A stretch of DNA of 45,322 bases from a virus. Under the pieces are notes generated by a model that saw only the letters and a list, made by a program, of their open reading frames with translations, was not told the DNA's origin and did no database searches. Below are positions 32,402 through 41,764 of this stretch, in pieces (the stretch's first letter is position 1; each line of letters begins with the position of its first letter). The stretch is from IMG/VR virus record IMGVR_UViG_3300032092_002150, positions 1 through 45,322 of that record; one strand, 5' to 3'. The position numbers and the translations under genes were made by a program.

Positions 32402-32610
32402 TGGCGCTCCAAACACCTGTTGTAACTGTACCACAAACTGATACCTTTGATCAGTGGCGTGTAAAAACAAACTCTGTCATCACACAGTCGAATCAGACTG
32501 TTCAAGACGTGGGTGACATCGCAGCTCTCGGTGGTGGACAGTCTAATATAGTTCAAGCAATAAATGATGGTACAGATTTTTCAATTGCGATAACAATTGC
32601 GTTAGGATAA
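32401..32610 (+). CDS. Small fibre-associated protein (69 aa)
   Basis: A 69-residue protein with TDTFDQWRVKTNSVITQSNQ (about 13-32), the FDxWRxKTN pattern that opens many T4-like tail-fibre or fibre-adapter proteins of aquatic phages, then QSNIVQAINDGTDFSIAITI. It may be a stand-alone fibre adapter. Starts at a TAATG overlap and ends three bases before the next ATG. Confidence 0.8.
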   Translation: MALQTPVVTVPQTDTFDQWRVKTNSVITQSNQTVQDVGDIAALGGGQSNIVQAINDGTDFSIAITIALG

Positions 32611-32613
32611 TAC

Positions 32614-32937
32614 ATGGCAAATAATTTTAAAAATGCTTTAGCACGAAACGTAGGGACATCTGCGGTGCAAGTCTATCAAGCACCAGCTACTAAAAAAGCG
32701 ATTATGATCGAACTTGATTTATGTAATACAACACAGGGTGCAGTTACTGCCAGTGTGTATATAACATCAGGTGGTAACGATTATTATGTTGTAAAAAACG
32801 CACCAGTTCCAGTTGGTGGTTCGTTACAGGTAATTGCTGGTCAAAAAATCGTTTTATTTAATTTAGATACTATAAGTGTGGTGTCTAGTACTGGCACATC
32901 TTTAGATGTTATTGGTTCTATTTTAGAGGACGTTTAA
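32614..32937 (+). CDS. Small virion-like protein (107 aa)
   Basis: A 107-residue beta-rich protein (ARNVGTSAVQVYQAPATKKA, then TQGAVTASVYITSGGNDYYV and GQKIVLFNLDTISVVSSTG). The pattern of a short N-terminal turn and a jelly-roll-like strand series is typical of small decoration or fibre-accessory proteins placed among tail-fibre genes of aquatic T4-likes. No enzymatic motif. It ends in a TAATG overlap with the fibre gene that follows. Confidence 0.82.
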   Translation: MANNFKNALARNVGTSAVQVYQAPATKKAIMIELDLCNTTQGAVTASVYITSGGNDYYVVKNAPVPVGGSLQVIAGQKIVLFNLDTISVVSSTGTSLDVIGSILEDV

Positions 32938-34367
32938 TGGCTTACATCGGTTCAGGTCCAGAAGACACAACAACAGGCGCACGACCAAGAGATGAGTATC
33001 TTGGTAATGGGGTTCAATACATTTATCCATTGGGACAACAAGTTCCAGGTGGATTCGAGTCTGGTTTAATTGTAGTTGTCGATAACGTAGTACAAGAACC
33101 TGTAGAAGCATACTTAATTTCCGATTTGGTATTGCTATCAATAACAAATATCGCAGGAACAATTACCACTAGCAAATATATCCGCATAGGTTCAGCTGAG
33201 GGTATAATCGTACAATCAGCCAGCACTTTCGTGCGTGTTTATAAAACAACACCAAATGCTAACTTTACTACTGGTTCAGCTATAATTGCAAACACTTCTG
33301 GTGGCACTAGTGTCGCAACAGCTACAATCTCAGCTGTGGCTGTAGAAGAAAACAAAGGATTACATTTTACTGGTGTTCCTGAAGCTGGTCAAAATATTTA
33401 CGCATTACATCAAGGTGGATCCACTTATCAATTACAACCTGCAGCTGGATCTGTAACGGCAGAAACACTTTCCGCGAATTTAAAGGCATTTACTGTAGAT
33501 AAGTTTGTTGCCACGCAAGGACAAACTGTTTTCAATCTATCACAAGTTCCAGCATCTATACAATCAATAATTGTTACAGCAAATGGATCAGTCTATACTG
33601 ATAATGTTGACTTTTCGCTAACAGGAACAACATTAACATTGGCTGTAGGTTTATCTGCTGGTGTTAAAGTTACTGTGTTCCACTTAGGATTCGGCACTGT
33701 TTCAAGAAATGCATTTACCGATGGCTCAGTATCAACTCGTGCTCTTGAAGATTTATCTGTAACTACTACTAAACTCGCAGCTTCGGCAGTTACTGGACCG
33801 AAACTAGCGAATGGCGCTATCGCAGCTTCTTTGGGATATACTCCTTTAAATAAAGCTGGCGACACTGTCACAGGCACACTAACAGTAAATAATCTTATTT
33901 TAGGTACGGGCACTTCGCAAGGAAGAATACAGTTTCCATCAAACAGTTTCCCATCAGCTGATCCTTACACATTAGACGATTATCAAGAGGGCGACTGGTT
34001 TCCTATACTAGAAATAAACAATGCTACAACTGGTATCGTACAAGCTGGAACAACATACGGCACATTTACAAAAATGGGTAATAGAGTTTTTTGCACAGGA
34101 AGAATTGTGTTGACCAACAAAGGTTCTTTAACTGGAACAGTAAAAATATCAGGCATACCATTTGCTGTAGCGAATGAGCATATCGCTCAAGTTGCTGTTA
34201 TAAATGGTAGTAGTGTGGGTTCTACATTGGGTCGTCTATCAAACAACTCAGGTCTCATTTCTTTAGTTACACAACCTACATCTGGTGCGTTTGTTGACGT
34301 CACAAATACTAATATAACTAACACAACTGAGTTGTTTTTCAACTTTATGTATCAATCTAACGACTAA
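32937..34367 (+). CDS. Tail fibre / receptor-binding-type protein (476 aa)
   Basis: A 476-residue fibre-like protein. N-terminal MAYIGSGPEDTTTGARPRDE resembles the attachment part of the protein at 40823. Middle: FVATQGQTVFNLSQVPASIQ (about 184-203) and ALEDLSVTTTKLAASAVTGP (a region common in phage fibres), followed by SLGYTPLNKAGDTVTGTLTV. C-terminal part LDDYQEGDWFPILEINNATT, then a GTFTKMGNRVFCTGRIVLTN segment and ISGIPFAV, is the DYxEGxWxP-type beta-sandwich that ends many short tail fibres and often contacts receptors. Its stop codon overlaps a CTAAATA late-type motif. Confidence 0.83.
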   Translation: MAYIGSGPEDTTTGARPRDEYLGNGVQYIYPLGQQVPGGFESGLIVVVDNVVQEPVEAYLISDLVLLSITNIAGTITTSKYIRIGSAEGIIVQSASTFVRVYKTTPNANFTTGSAIIANTSGGTSVATATISAVAVEENKGLHFTGVPEAGQNIYALHQGGSTYQLQPAAGSVTAETLSANLKAFTVDKFVATQGQTVFNLSQVPASIQSIIVTANGSVYTDNVDFSLTGTTLTLAVGLSAGVKVTVFHLGFGTVSRNAFTDGSVSTRALEDLSVTTTKLAASAVTGPKLANGAIAASLGYTPLNKAGDTVTGTLTVNNLILGTGTSQGRIQFPSNSFPSADPYTLDDYQEGDWFPILEINNATTGIVQAGTTYGTFTKMGNRVFCTGRIVLTNKGSLTGTVKISGIPFAVANEHIAQVAVINGSSVGSTLGRLSNNSGLISLVTQPTSGAFVDVTNTNITNTTELFFNFMYQSND

Positions 34368-34370
34368 ATA
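34364..34370 (+). promoter_or_regulatory. Candidate late promoter motif at the end of the fibre gene
   Basis: CTAAATA overlaps the stop codon of the 476-residue fibre gene and lies 20 bases before the next ATG (34391). It matches the motif in both arms of the 12302-12345 repeat. The same seven bases occur at other coding sites, so the weight is moderate. Confidence 0.4.
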
Positions 34371-34390
34371 GTAATAGGAGATACTAGAAA

Positions 34391-34633
34391 ATGGCCATAA
34401 GCAAAATAAAATCAAACTCACTGCAAGATGATATTCAAATGCAGGGTCAAACCGTAAGACTGCCTGTCGGCGAACAGGTTGACAGACCAGTTGGCGATGC
34501 TACTACATATCTGAAGGGTCAGTATCGTTTTAACAATACTACAAAGAAAGTTGAACTTCACGATGGTTCGAAGTGGGATTTAGTTCCAACTCAATCATTG
34601 ACTGTCGCATTTGGTATAGCATTGGGAGGATAA
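34391..34633 (+). CDS. Small fibre-region protein (80 aa)
   Basis: An 80-residue protein (MAISKIKSNSLQDDIQMQGQ at the start; KGQYRFNNTTKKVELHDGSK near residue 50). The RFNxxTxKxExxDGxxW pattern (49-63) is the common phage-fibre motif that matches a parameter to a collected value, found in fibre and tail accessory proteins. The ATG has AGGAG at 34376-34380. It is probably a fibre adapter or accessory protein. Four bases separate it from the next gene. Confidence 0.82.
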   Translation: MAISKIKSNSLQDDIQMQGQTVRLPVGEQVDRPVGDATTYLKGQYRFNNTTKKVELHDGSKWDLVPTQSLTVAFGIALGG

Positions 34634-34636
34634 CCC

Positions 34637-35257
34637 TTGGCATTTTGGAATGATGAGGTGGTCGCCGTAAGGCGAAATCAAGGTTACGTAGTACAGAAAT
34701 TGTGTGGTGAAGCTGGTGATATAGGAATGATCACTATACCATGGAAGGGTTTGTGTACTGTAACTTTTATAAAGCAGGGTTCAGTTCATGTTGTTAATGA
34801 ACATGGGAAAATTCTTGGTAAATTAGGAACAGGAAGATTTCACTATTCATTAATAGATCTAGAAACTAGGAAAGAAGTACCATTTCGAAACGCAGCGAAA
34901 GTTGAACCTGTAGATGGGTATATTCCCACTAAAGAAGAACTTGACGCAGCAGGTGCTCAAAAACAAATAAAGCTGGTGAGTCTTGAACCGACAGTATTTT
35001 ATTGCATTAGCGATCCGAATGGGCAGTTAAAATTAGATGGAGAATTATTTGAGTTTACAGAAGAATCTCCATACTATGATATATCACCTGAGCAACTGAA
35101 AAGATTGATACCTATTGACGATGGAATAAGACTAAATAATGAAGAGATTAAAATTCATAAAGTTATATACACCGACCAATATGACAGCCTCAGAATATCA
35201 GGAACAATTGGTTCGCAGTTTATAATTTTTAAATATGTTGGAAATATTCAACAGTAA
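34637..35257 (+). CDS. Unassigned virion-region protein (206 aa)
   Basis: A 206-residue soluble protein: MAFWNDEVVAVRRNQGYVVQ, then CGEAGDIGMITIPWKGLCTV, and later TKEELDAAGAQKQIKLVSLE. Start is TTG at 34637 with GGGAGGA nine bases away; no better ATG keeps the conserved-looking FWNDEVVAVRRNQGY opening. Beta-rich first half, helix plus beta in the second. It sits between small fibre genes and the 1842-residue protein, so a tail role is likely. No family recognised. Confidence 0.75.
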   Translation: MAFWNDEVVAVRRNQGYVVQKLCGEAGDIGMITIPWKGLCTVTFIKQGSVHVVNEHGKILGKLGTGRFHYSLIDLETRKEVPFRNAAKVEPVDGYIPTKEELDAAGAQKQIKLVSLEPTVFYCISDPNGQLKLDGELFEFTEESPYYDISPEQLKRLIPIDDGIRLNNEEIKIHKVIYTDQYDSLRISGTIGSQFIIFKYVGNIQQ

Positions 35258-35281
35258 AAACATTTATAAGGGAATGAAAGC

Positions 35282-38200
35282 ATGGCAAAAAAGTTAATAT
35301 ACACTGGATATACACTGGATACCGTAAATAATACGATTGCAATTCCAGGAAATATCAGACCGAATAGATTGTTGTTGATGACTGATGTGACAAACAATCA
35401 GATTATTTACAACTTTGCGGATCCTACGCTAGGATTTGAGTCATTCAACTTTTCAGAACAACAGGAAATGACTACCTATGTTCTGACTGCTGACTTGTCC
35501 ACTCTTGGTTGTTTGGATGATGACGATATTCAGATCTTTATTGAAGAAGACCACGCTAAGATGGGCTTCGAAGAAGCCATGCTTGACCCAGTTAATAAAC
35601 TCCGTGTGTCAACTCCAGGTAACTTGATCGATACCGACTTTGAGTATGGTCTACAGGGAACTAAGTGGGAAACTTTACAAACTGTTCAAAACATTCCAAC
35701 AATTTATTCTTCAGGTGGCGATGTTCCACTAGAAGGATTGTTATCAATTACAACAACAGCTTCGTCTAAAGTTGTCAAAGTAATCTTATCTCAAGGTACT
35801 GACCTTAAACTTGGCGACCCAATCGTTGTGCTCGGTGTTACACTATCGCTAGCTGAGGGTGCATTCTTAATTACTGGTGTGTCTACTTCTACAGAATTTT
35901 TCTATGAGATTGACCAAGCTGCAACAAGAACAGAAGTTATTTCTGGTTCATATACTACAGTTACACAAGCAAAATTTTTCGAAGGTTCTGCAATACCACT
36001 TGATGAATCAGATGGTTTGGGTATTATAACAGACGCTGCAGCTGGCGCTTCTACTCTTACTATTGGCTGCCCAGAAGTTCATGGTTTAAATCCTAGAACT
36101 AAAATTTATCTTAGAAATACTATCGGACCAAAGTCATTAGTAATACCAAATGCAACTGCAACTGCTGCAGACGGAAGACCAACTGTTGATGTCGACCCAG
36201 CTATCATAACTACTGCAACAGTTGATGCCACACTTATAACCAGTAGAGGTGGATTTTTAGAGTTCCCAGTTGTTACATGGGACTGGACATCTACATATAA
36301 TTTATACCTATCGCCAGGAATTATTGATACTGCGACAGAACAAATTACTTGGACAGCTCATGGTTTAAGAGATAACTACTGCCTTGTTTTCCAAACACAA
36401 ACTCGCAACTTATCCACAGGTGGAATGCTAGACGGAACTGTCTATTATGTTAAGCGAGTTACAGACAACACTTTCCAGTTATGCACCGACTACGGAACAT
36501 TGGCCAGTGTTGTTAATCTTAGTGCATTAGACATTACACGTGGTCATCCAAGACTAGGATTAGTATATAAAGTTGAACAAAGAAATGGTCTTGAACGTGG
36601 AACAGCATTCTTCAATAGAAACAATACAGTAAACACAAATGGTATAACACAAACTAGAAATTCAAATACCTACAGTAACACTACTGTCAATTACTTAGTT
36701 GATCTTACTTCCACATATGGTGTAGGAAATGTTCCTTGGTCGCTTACACTTTCACAGGTAAACTACTCATCAAGCGCAAACACTTTTGCTGGATCTGGTG
36801 TAAACGTATTCTCTGGTGAAGGTACACCAACAGGTCGTCAGGCTACATTCCGTGTTGGTGCTATTGGTGCTGGATCTGGATCACAATTCCCAAATCAAAA
36901 TATTTCAGCTGCAATTTTCCAAGGTAATGGATCAACTTATAACGGAACAGCAACAACTGCAGGTAGATATTACTTGGGGTATGGTTTGAACCCAGATGCT
37001 GGTATGACAACCAAAGACAAATTTGGTAACCCAACATCTAACTGGTCTGTGACATTAATATATTCTGGTCAGTTCCGTCCTTCCTCATTGAACTTAAATC
37101 ATTCTGGTAGCGATTTCGCAACAGCTCAATTCGGTTTAGGTGGTAATGGTTCACGACTAATTGCTTTCCAAAGCAGAACACCTGATAACGCATATACAAA
37201 TAGTGCCGATGGTTACTCTTTCTTACCGAACCAGCGTCTAAATGGACGTTTCGGTACAGGTGGTCACAAGTACGGTAACGCTGCATCAGCGACAAATAGT
37301 TTTGGTATTATTACTACCAACTATAACGATGCTGGTTTAAATGTATTCTCTAGCAATAGCACCCATGTTTACTACATGTTCGCTAACGATATCGCAGCTA
37401 ACTTCCGTAACAGTATTTTCAAAGCAGCTCACGGATACAATAATGGCGACGCATGCGAGGTTACAGTTACCAACTATACAACAAGCAATAGATTTGAATT
37501 TGTTGACAGTACTGGCGCAAGTATTCCTATTGCATCGGCAACATTTGCTGGAAGAATTACCGTAGTTACAGAAGATTTGTTTAAAATTCAAATAACTCAA
37601 GCACCAAATACAGACGATATTTCTAGTTATCCAGCAGGGTTTGTTGTTAATGTTCAGAAAGTAAACCCAACATACAATTCAATCTTTGTAGCAAACCACA
37701 AAATCACATCGACAAGTGATGCTACATTTACAACTCAAGGCACAGCGCCATCGCCATTAACAAATAACCAATCACTTCGTGTGGCACGTTTAAATGATAA
37801 TCGTCTTATCTTTAAACAATCTTCGGGTGCGGGTGCAACAGCTGTAACATCAGCGTTTGGTAATACATCTAATGCTGCAACTGACTTTAACGTAAACTTC
37901 CAAACTCCACTTGGTTTAGATCCTTCTGTTGCCTCTATTACTAAAGTTGAATATCGTGGCGACTTTAGAAATGCCACAGAATTCGTTGTGTTAAAGTTTT
38001 ACAACGCTGATGGAACTACAGTAAATAGCACGTTTAATATTGGTAACGTGGCACCGAAGGCATTTACTTCTGCTTTCCAGACAGCAACAAACTGGACATC
38101 TAAAGACGTTTCTTCACTGTTAAGAACCGATGGTGGGTTTAAGGGTATTCGCGTAAACGTCGACCCGACATCTGATGTTAACGCAGCCCCTGCAGGTATG

Positions 38201-40810
38201 ACTAACTGGTGGGAACTACGATTTACTGTTGTCGCATCTTCAGAAGATATCCGCTTAACAACACAGGGTGTGGGGCAACAAACAATAACCTTGGTAAATC
38301 AAGTTGGCGCATATGATGGAGCATATCCAATTATTGATGTTCCTGCAGCTGATGGTGGTAAATCGTTCTCAGTTTCAGCGCCATTCCAAGTTGTAAAAAG
38401 ATCATACAGCGTTACATCGGCAAGCGTCGATACAGCTAACGATATTATTACTACCTCTTCGACAGCTGACCACAATCTAATCTTGGGTGAGCAGATTGAG
38501 TATGATGCGAATGGTAACACTGCTATAATTGATGCATCAGCAAGATACGTAATTCCGATTACTGATAAGACTTTCCGTCTAGCAACTTCAGTGCAAGATG
38601 CGATTGACGGTAACTATGTTCAAATTAATGCTCCAACTGGAACTCACATCTTTAGATCTGCTAACATTGTTAAAGGTCTTGCAGGTGTTGGTACAGTGGC
38701 AGGAACAGTAAATAAGAGTATTATTACTGGAACATCAACTAAATTCTTGACAGACTTTAAGAAGGGCGATAACCTCTATATGTTTGTTGGTGGTCGTATG
38801 CGTAAATTTAGCGTTGATCTAGTGTTTACTGATACATCTTTGTCTATTCTAGAAACAGTTCAGGCTACTACTGCGTCTTCAAAATACTTCTTGAAGACAA
38901 CAGTAAACCTACGTCCTGATGGATATAACTTACACAAGTCTTTCGATGGTGGTGTTGATATTACTGCGGGTACTTCTCCGAATAGTAAGATCGTTCGTCA
39001 ATCTCGTAAGTACTTCCGTTACCAATCTGGTAAAGGTATTCAAAACTCTTTCGCGATTAACTTCTCTCCAGCTAAAACACTGGCTAAGTTGATTTACACT
39101 GCATCAAACAACTTAATTACTGCGACTACACAAGAACCACACAATCTTGTGGTTAATGATAGTATCACAGTTCAAGATGCGGTAACAACAACAGGAACTA
39201 ACTTCTATAATGGAACCTTCCTTGTTACTACAGTTGTTGATCCGTTTACCTTTAAAGTAACATCTGGTGGTACGATTGATCAATCGATTGCTTCGGGATT
39301 CCCAGAATACTACAGAAATGAGTGGCGCGATTCATATATTCGTGCTGGTATGTTTGATGATCAGAACGGATTCTTCTTTGAATATGATGGACAAGAAATT
39401 TATGTTGTTCGCCGTTCTTCAACATTACAGCTCTCTGGTGTAATTAAGGCAGTTAAGAACTCTCAAGTTATTGAGGGAACTAATACAAGTTTCCAAGGAC
39501 AAATAGAAACAGGCGATTACATCTCTATTCGTGGTTCTTCGTATAAAGTTGTTTCGATCCAATCTGATAGTCGTTTAATTATTCAACCAGCATATCGTGG
39601 TGCATCTTCAACGCAAGTTAAAATCACCAAGATGGTTGACGTTAGAATACCAAGAACTGAGTGGAACATAGATCAGGCTGATGGTTTAGGACCATCAGGA
39701 TATATCTTTAATCCACATAAGATTCAGATGTGTTACGCTGACTATTCATGGTATGGTGCTGGTAAAATTCGTTTCGGATTTAAAGATCGTTATGGACACG
39801 TGTTCTACTTCCATGAATTTGTCCACAACAACAAATTGAACGAATCATACTTCCGCTCAGGTAACTTACCTGGACGTTATGAGATCGACAATGGTGATGA
39901 TCCTACATCTTCACCTACACTATTCCACTTCGGTACTTCCGTTATTATGGATGGTTTGTTCTCTGATGACGGAGCATATAAATTCTCTGCTATCTCTAAG
40001 CCATACGTATTCGCCAACGGAGTAACAGGAACTGTTACAACAAATGCGGTATCGGTCTTCGAGCAAATTACATTACGTGGTAAACGTGTATATGTGTATA
40101 CTCTTGGTGTAAGTGCTGCTGATGCTGGTAAAGTTATTCAGGGTCAGTTGATCCGCGACGCTTCTGGTGTGCTACCTACTTCTACCTACATTACACAGGT
40201 TAAGGTGCTTGGCGCTACATCGAAGATTTACACAAACTATCCAGCCACTGCCGTTGTTCCAGATGTTGGAACATATCTCGACGTAGCTTCAGGAATTGTT
40301 GCTACCTTCGGCGAGTTGTCTGCAACTGACTTGACAAGACCACAACCAATTATATCGATTCGACTAGCCCCATCTGTTGATTCGTCTTTAGTTGGATTCT
40401 TAGGTGAACGCGAAATTATTAATAGAATGCAGGTTATTCTTGATTCTGTTTCTATCACTTCATCGAAAGAAATTGACTTGTTCCTAGTGTTGAATGGTCA
40501 ACCTTCTAACCTTGTATTTACAGGTGTGGGAACTCCTTCGTTGTCACAATTTATTGACCACAATACTGGCGACTCTGTTGCTGGTGGTGTTACTCTATAC
40601 GTGGGTAAAGTAAGTGGTGGTACAACATCTTCCTTCGAACTAAATGGATTGGTTGACTTAGGTAACTCTATTTTGGGCGGTGATGGTATTTTCCCTTCTG
40701 GTCCAGATTTGTTAACCTTATTGTGTCAGCCTACAAATACTACAACTATTACTGGTGCTTCGCCATTTATTGTATCAGGAAAACTTTCTTGGTCTGAGTC
40801 ACAAGCATAA
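35282..40810 (+). CDS. Giant virion structural protein (1842 aa)
   Basis: A 1842-residue protein. The start KLIYTGYTLDTVNNTIAIPG followed by RPNRLLLMTDVTNNQIIYNF and the TDFEYGLQGTKWETLQTVQN block (about 118-137) is the signature of large structural proteins of aquatic T4-likes. The rest is beta-rich with many Thr, Asn and Gly residues and repeated modules, among them two similar VxxxADGNxxNLxxGExI-like units (about 1060-1110 and 1275-1320). C-terminal MCYADYSWYGAGKIRFGFKD and FHEFVHNNKLNESYFRSGNL (about 1480-1530) look like a specific conserved domain. Function unknown; its position among fibre genes suggests a large tail or fibre component. The start has AAGGGAA at 35268-35274. Confidence 0.82.
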   Translation: MAKKLIYTGYTLDTVNNTIAIPGNIRPNRLLLMTDVTNNQIIYNFADPTLGFESFNFSEQQEMTTYVLTADLSTLGCLDDDDIQIFIEEDHAKMGFEEAMLDPVNKLRVSTPGNLIDTDFEYGLQGTKWETLQTVQNIPTIYSSGGDVPLEGLLSITTTASSKVVKVILSQGTDLKLGDPIVVLGVTLSLAEGAFLITGVSTSTEFFYEIDQAATRTEVISGSYTTVTQAKFFEGSAIPLDESDGLGIITDAAAGASTLTIGCPEVHGLNPRTKIYLRNTIGPKSLVIPNATATAADGRPTVDVDPAIITTATVDATLITSRGGFLEFPVVTWDWTSTYNLYLSPGIIDTATEQITWTAHGLRDNYCLVFQTQTRNLSTGGMLDGTVYYVKRVTDNTFQLCTDYGTLASVVNLSALDITRGHPRLGLVYKVEQRNGLERGTAFFNRNNTVNTNGITQTRNSNTYSNTTVNYLVDLTSTYGVGNVPWSLTLSQVNYSSSANTFAGSGVNVFSGEGTPTGRQATFRVGAIGAGSGSQFPNQNISAAIFQGNGSTYNGTATTAGRYYLGYGLNPDAGMTTKDKFGNPTSNWSVTLIYSGQFRPSSLNLNHSGSDFATAQFGLGGNGSRLIAFQSRTPDNAYTNSADGYSFLPNQRLNGRFGTGGHKYGNAASATNSFGIITTNYNDAGLNVFSSNSTHVYYMFANDIAANFRNSIFKAAHGYNNGDACEVTVTNYTTSNRFEFVDSTGASIPIASATFAGRITVVTEDLFKIQITQAPNTDDISSYPAGFVVNVQKVNPTYNSIFVANHKITSTSDATFTTQGTAPSPLTNNQSLRVARLNDNRLIFKQSSGAGATAVTSAFGNTSNAATDFNVNFQTPLGLDPSVASITKVEYRGDFRNATEFVVLKFYNADGTTVNSTFNIGNVAPKAFTSAFQTATNWTSKDVSSLLRTDGGFKGIRVNVDPTSDVNAAPAGMTNWWELRFTVVASSEDIRLTTQGVGQQTITLVNQVGAYDGAYPIIDVPAADGGKSFSVSAPFQVVKRSYSVTSASVDTANDIITTSSTADHNLILGEQIEYDANGNTAIIDASARYVIPITDKTFRLATSVQDAIDGNYVQINAPTGTHIFRSANIVKGLAGVGTVAGTVNKSIITGTSTKFLTDFKKGDNLYMFVGGRMRKFSVDLVFTDTSLSILETVQATTASSKYFLKTTVNLRPDGYNLHKSFDGGVDITAGTSPNSKIVRQSRKYFRYQSGKGIQNSFAINFSPAKTLAKLIYTASNNLITATTQEPHNLVVNDSITVQDAVTTTGTNFYNGTFLVTTVVDPFTFKVTSGGTIDQSIASGFPEYYRNEWRDSYIRAGMFDDQNGFFFEYDGQEIYVVRRSSTLQLSGVIKAVKNSQVIEGTNTSFQGQIETGDYISIRGSSYKVVSIQSDSRLIIQPAYRGASSTQVKITKMVDVRIPRTEWNIDQADGLGPSGYIFNPHKIQMCYADYSWYGAGKIRFGFKDRYGHVFYFHEFVHNNKLNESYFRSGNLPGRYEIDNGDDPTSSPTLFHFGTSVIMDGLFSDDGAYKFSAISKPYVFANGVTGTVTTNAVSVFEQITLRGKRVYVYTLGVSAADAGKVIQGQLIRDASGVLPTSTYITQVKVLGATSKIYTNYPATAVVPDVGTYLDVASGIVATFGELSATDLTRPQPIISIRLAPSVDSSLVGFLGEREIINRMQVILDSVSITSSKEIDLFLVLNGQPSNLVFTGVGTPSLSQFIDHNTGDSVAGGVTLYVGKVSGGTTSSFELNGLVDLGNSILGGDGIFPSGPDLLTLLCQPTNTTTITGASPFIVSGKLSWSESQA

Positions 40811-40822
40811 GGAGCCTCAAAG

Positions 40823-41353
40823 ATGGCATACATCGGAAGAGATCCTCTCTATGGATTGTTTGAGAAACAGGTGGTTTCTGCCAACGGCAGTACCACTTTG
40901 TTTACCTTAGATTTTTTAGTAGGCTCTGCATCTTCTATCCTAGTAGTTGACGATGGCGCAGTAGTGCAGCCTGGAGTTGGATATACTATTGTTGATGGTG
41001 GCACGAAAATACAGTTTTCTGCTGCACCAGCTGGAGTAGTATACCTAATCTATCTTGGTAAACAATTATTAGTTCCATCTTACGACAAAACAATTCTTGC
41101 TCAAGATTTGAGTGGGAACATAACTTTAACTACATCGGGTATCAGAGATATAATTTCTGTAAACCCTCTGGTTTCCAACAGAACAATTTTTATACCTGTT
41201 GCAGCAGATGCTGTTGGGTATCAGACTACTATAAGAAATAGATCTTCATCGCTGTCAGTTGTCATAAATGCAGGATCAACTGTTGCTACGGTTTCTCCAA
41301 ATAGTTCAGTTACTATTGCCTCTGATGGTATAGGATGGTTTGTCGTACTTTAA
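40823..41353 (+). CDS. Fibre-like protein with MAYIG-type N-terminus (176 aa)
   Basis: A 176-residue protein. MAYIGRDPLYGLFEKQVVSA (1-20) parallels the start of the fibre at 32937. SASSILVVDDGAVVQPGVGY (about 35-54) followed by TIVDGGTKIQFSAAPAGVVY is the common phage-fibre N-terminal module. The C-terminal half (about 100-176) is a compact beta domain (TTIRNRSSSLSVVINAGSTV). It ends just before a terminator, so it closes the unit begun upstream. Likely a tail fibre adapter or short fibre. GGAG at 40811-40814 precedes the ATG. Confidence 0.82.
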   Translation: MAYIGRDPLYGLFEKQVVSANGSTTLFTLDFLVGSASSILVVDDGAVVQPGVGYTIVDGGTKIQFSAAPAGVVYLIYLGKQLLVPSYDKTILAQDLSGNITLTTSGIRDIISVNPLVSNRTIFIPVAADAVGYQTTIRNRSSSLSVVINAGSTVATVSPNSSVTIASDGIGWFVVL

Positions 41354-41356
41354 TTT

Positions 41357-41376
41357 AAAACCCGAAAGGGTTTTTT
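41357..41376 (+). terminator. Intrinsic terminator after the 176-aa fibre protein
   Basis: AAAACCC at 41357-41363 pairs with GGGTTTT at 41368-41374 around a GAAA tetraloop (GNRA type), followed by further T residues. It begins three bases after the stop codon region of the fibre-like gene and is followed by a late promoter, so it marks a transcription unit boundary. Confidence 0.85.
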
Positions 41377-41397
41377 GTTTCTCTACCTTGCAATAAT

Positions 41398-41405
41398 TAT
41401 AAATA
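41398..41405 (+). promoter_or_regulatory. T4-type late promoter
   Basis: An exact TATAAATA lies between the terminator at 41357-41376 and the GTG start at 41431, 25 bases upstream of it. Consensus match, non-coding position, terminator just before and gene just after make this the best-supported late promoter in the window. It would drive the last fibre operon. Confidence 0.82.
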
Positions 41406-41430
41406 TAGTTGTATTCTAAAGGGACAAAAA

Positions 41431-41760
41431 GTGGCAACATTATCTAATCTTTATATTGATCAAGGATCTGATTATAGTTCAATCATTACATTGAACAATC
41501 AGGATGGAACACCACTAAACTTAACCAACCACACATTAGCAGCGCAGTTTAGGAAGTCATATAATTCTTCTTCCTCCACTAATTTTGATGTAAGTGTGTA
41601 TAATGGAGCACTTGGCCAAATTAGACTGAGATTATCTGCATCCGCTTCTTCTGCAGTATCAGCAGGGAGATACTTATACGACGTAGAGACTACAGTCGGT
41701 AGCGAAAAGAAACGAGTGCTTGAAGGTATAGTCGTGCTTTCTCCAGAAATAACAAGGTAA
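41431..41760 (+). CDS. Small beta-sandwich-like tail protein (109 aa)
   Basis: A 109-residue protein (ATLSNLYIDQGSDYSSIITL, then GTPLNLTNHTLAAQFRKSYN, VSAGRYLYDVETTVGSEKKR). The LYIDQGSDYSSIITL...LNLTNHTLAAQFRKSY pattern is that of small Ig-like tail proteins found next to fibres in many aquatic T4-likes. Start is GTG at 41431 with AAAGGGA at 41418-41424. It begins the operon under the late promoter at 41398. No enzymatic motif. Likely a fibre-attached or decoration protein. Confidence 0.85.
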   Translation: MATLSNLYIDQGSDYSSIITLNNQDGTPLNLTNHTLAAQFRKSYNSSSSTNFDVSVYNGALGQIRLRLSASASSAVSAGRYLYDVETTVGSEKKRVLEGIVVLSPEITR

Positions 41761-41764
41761 TAAT

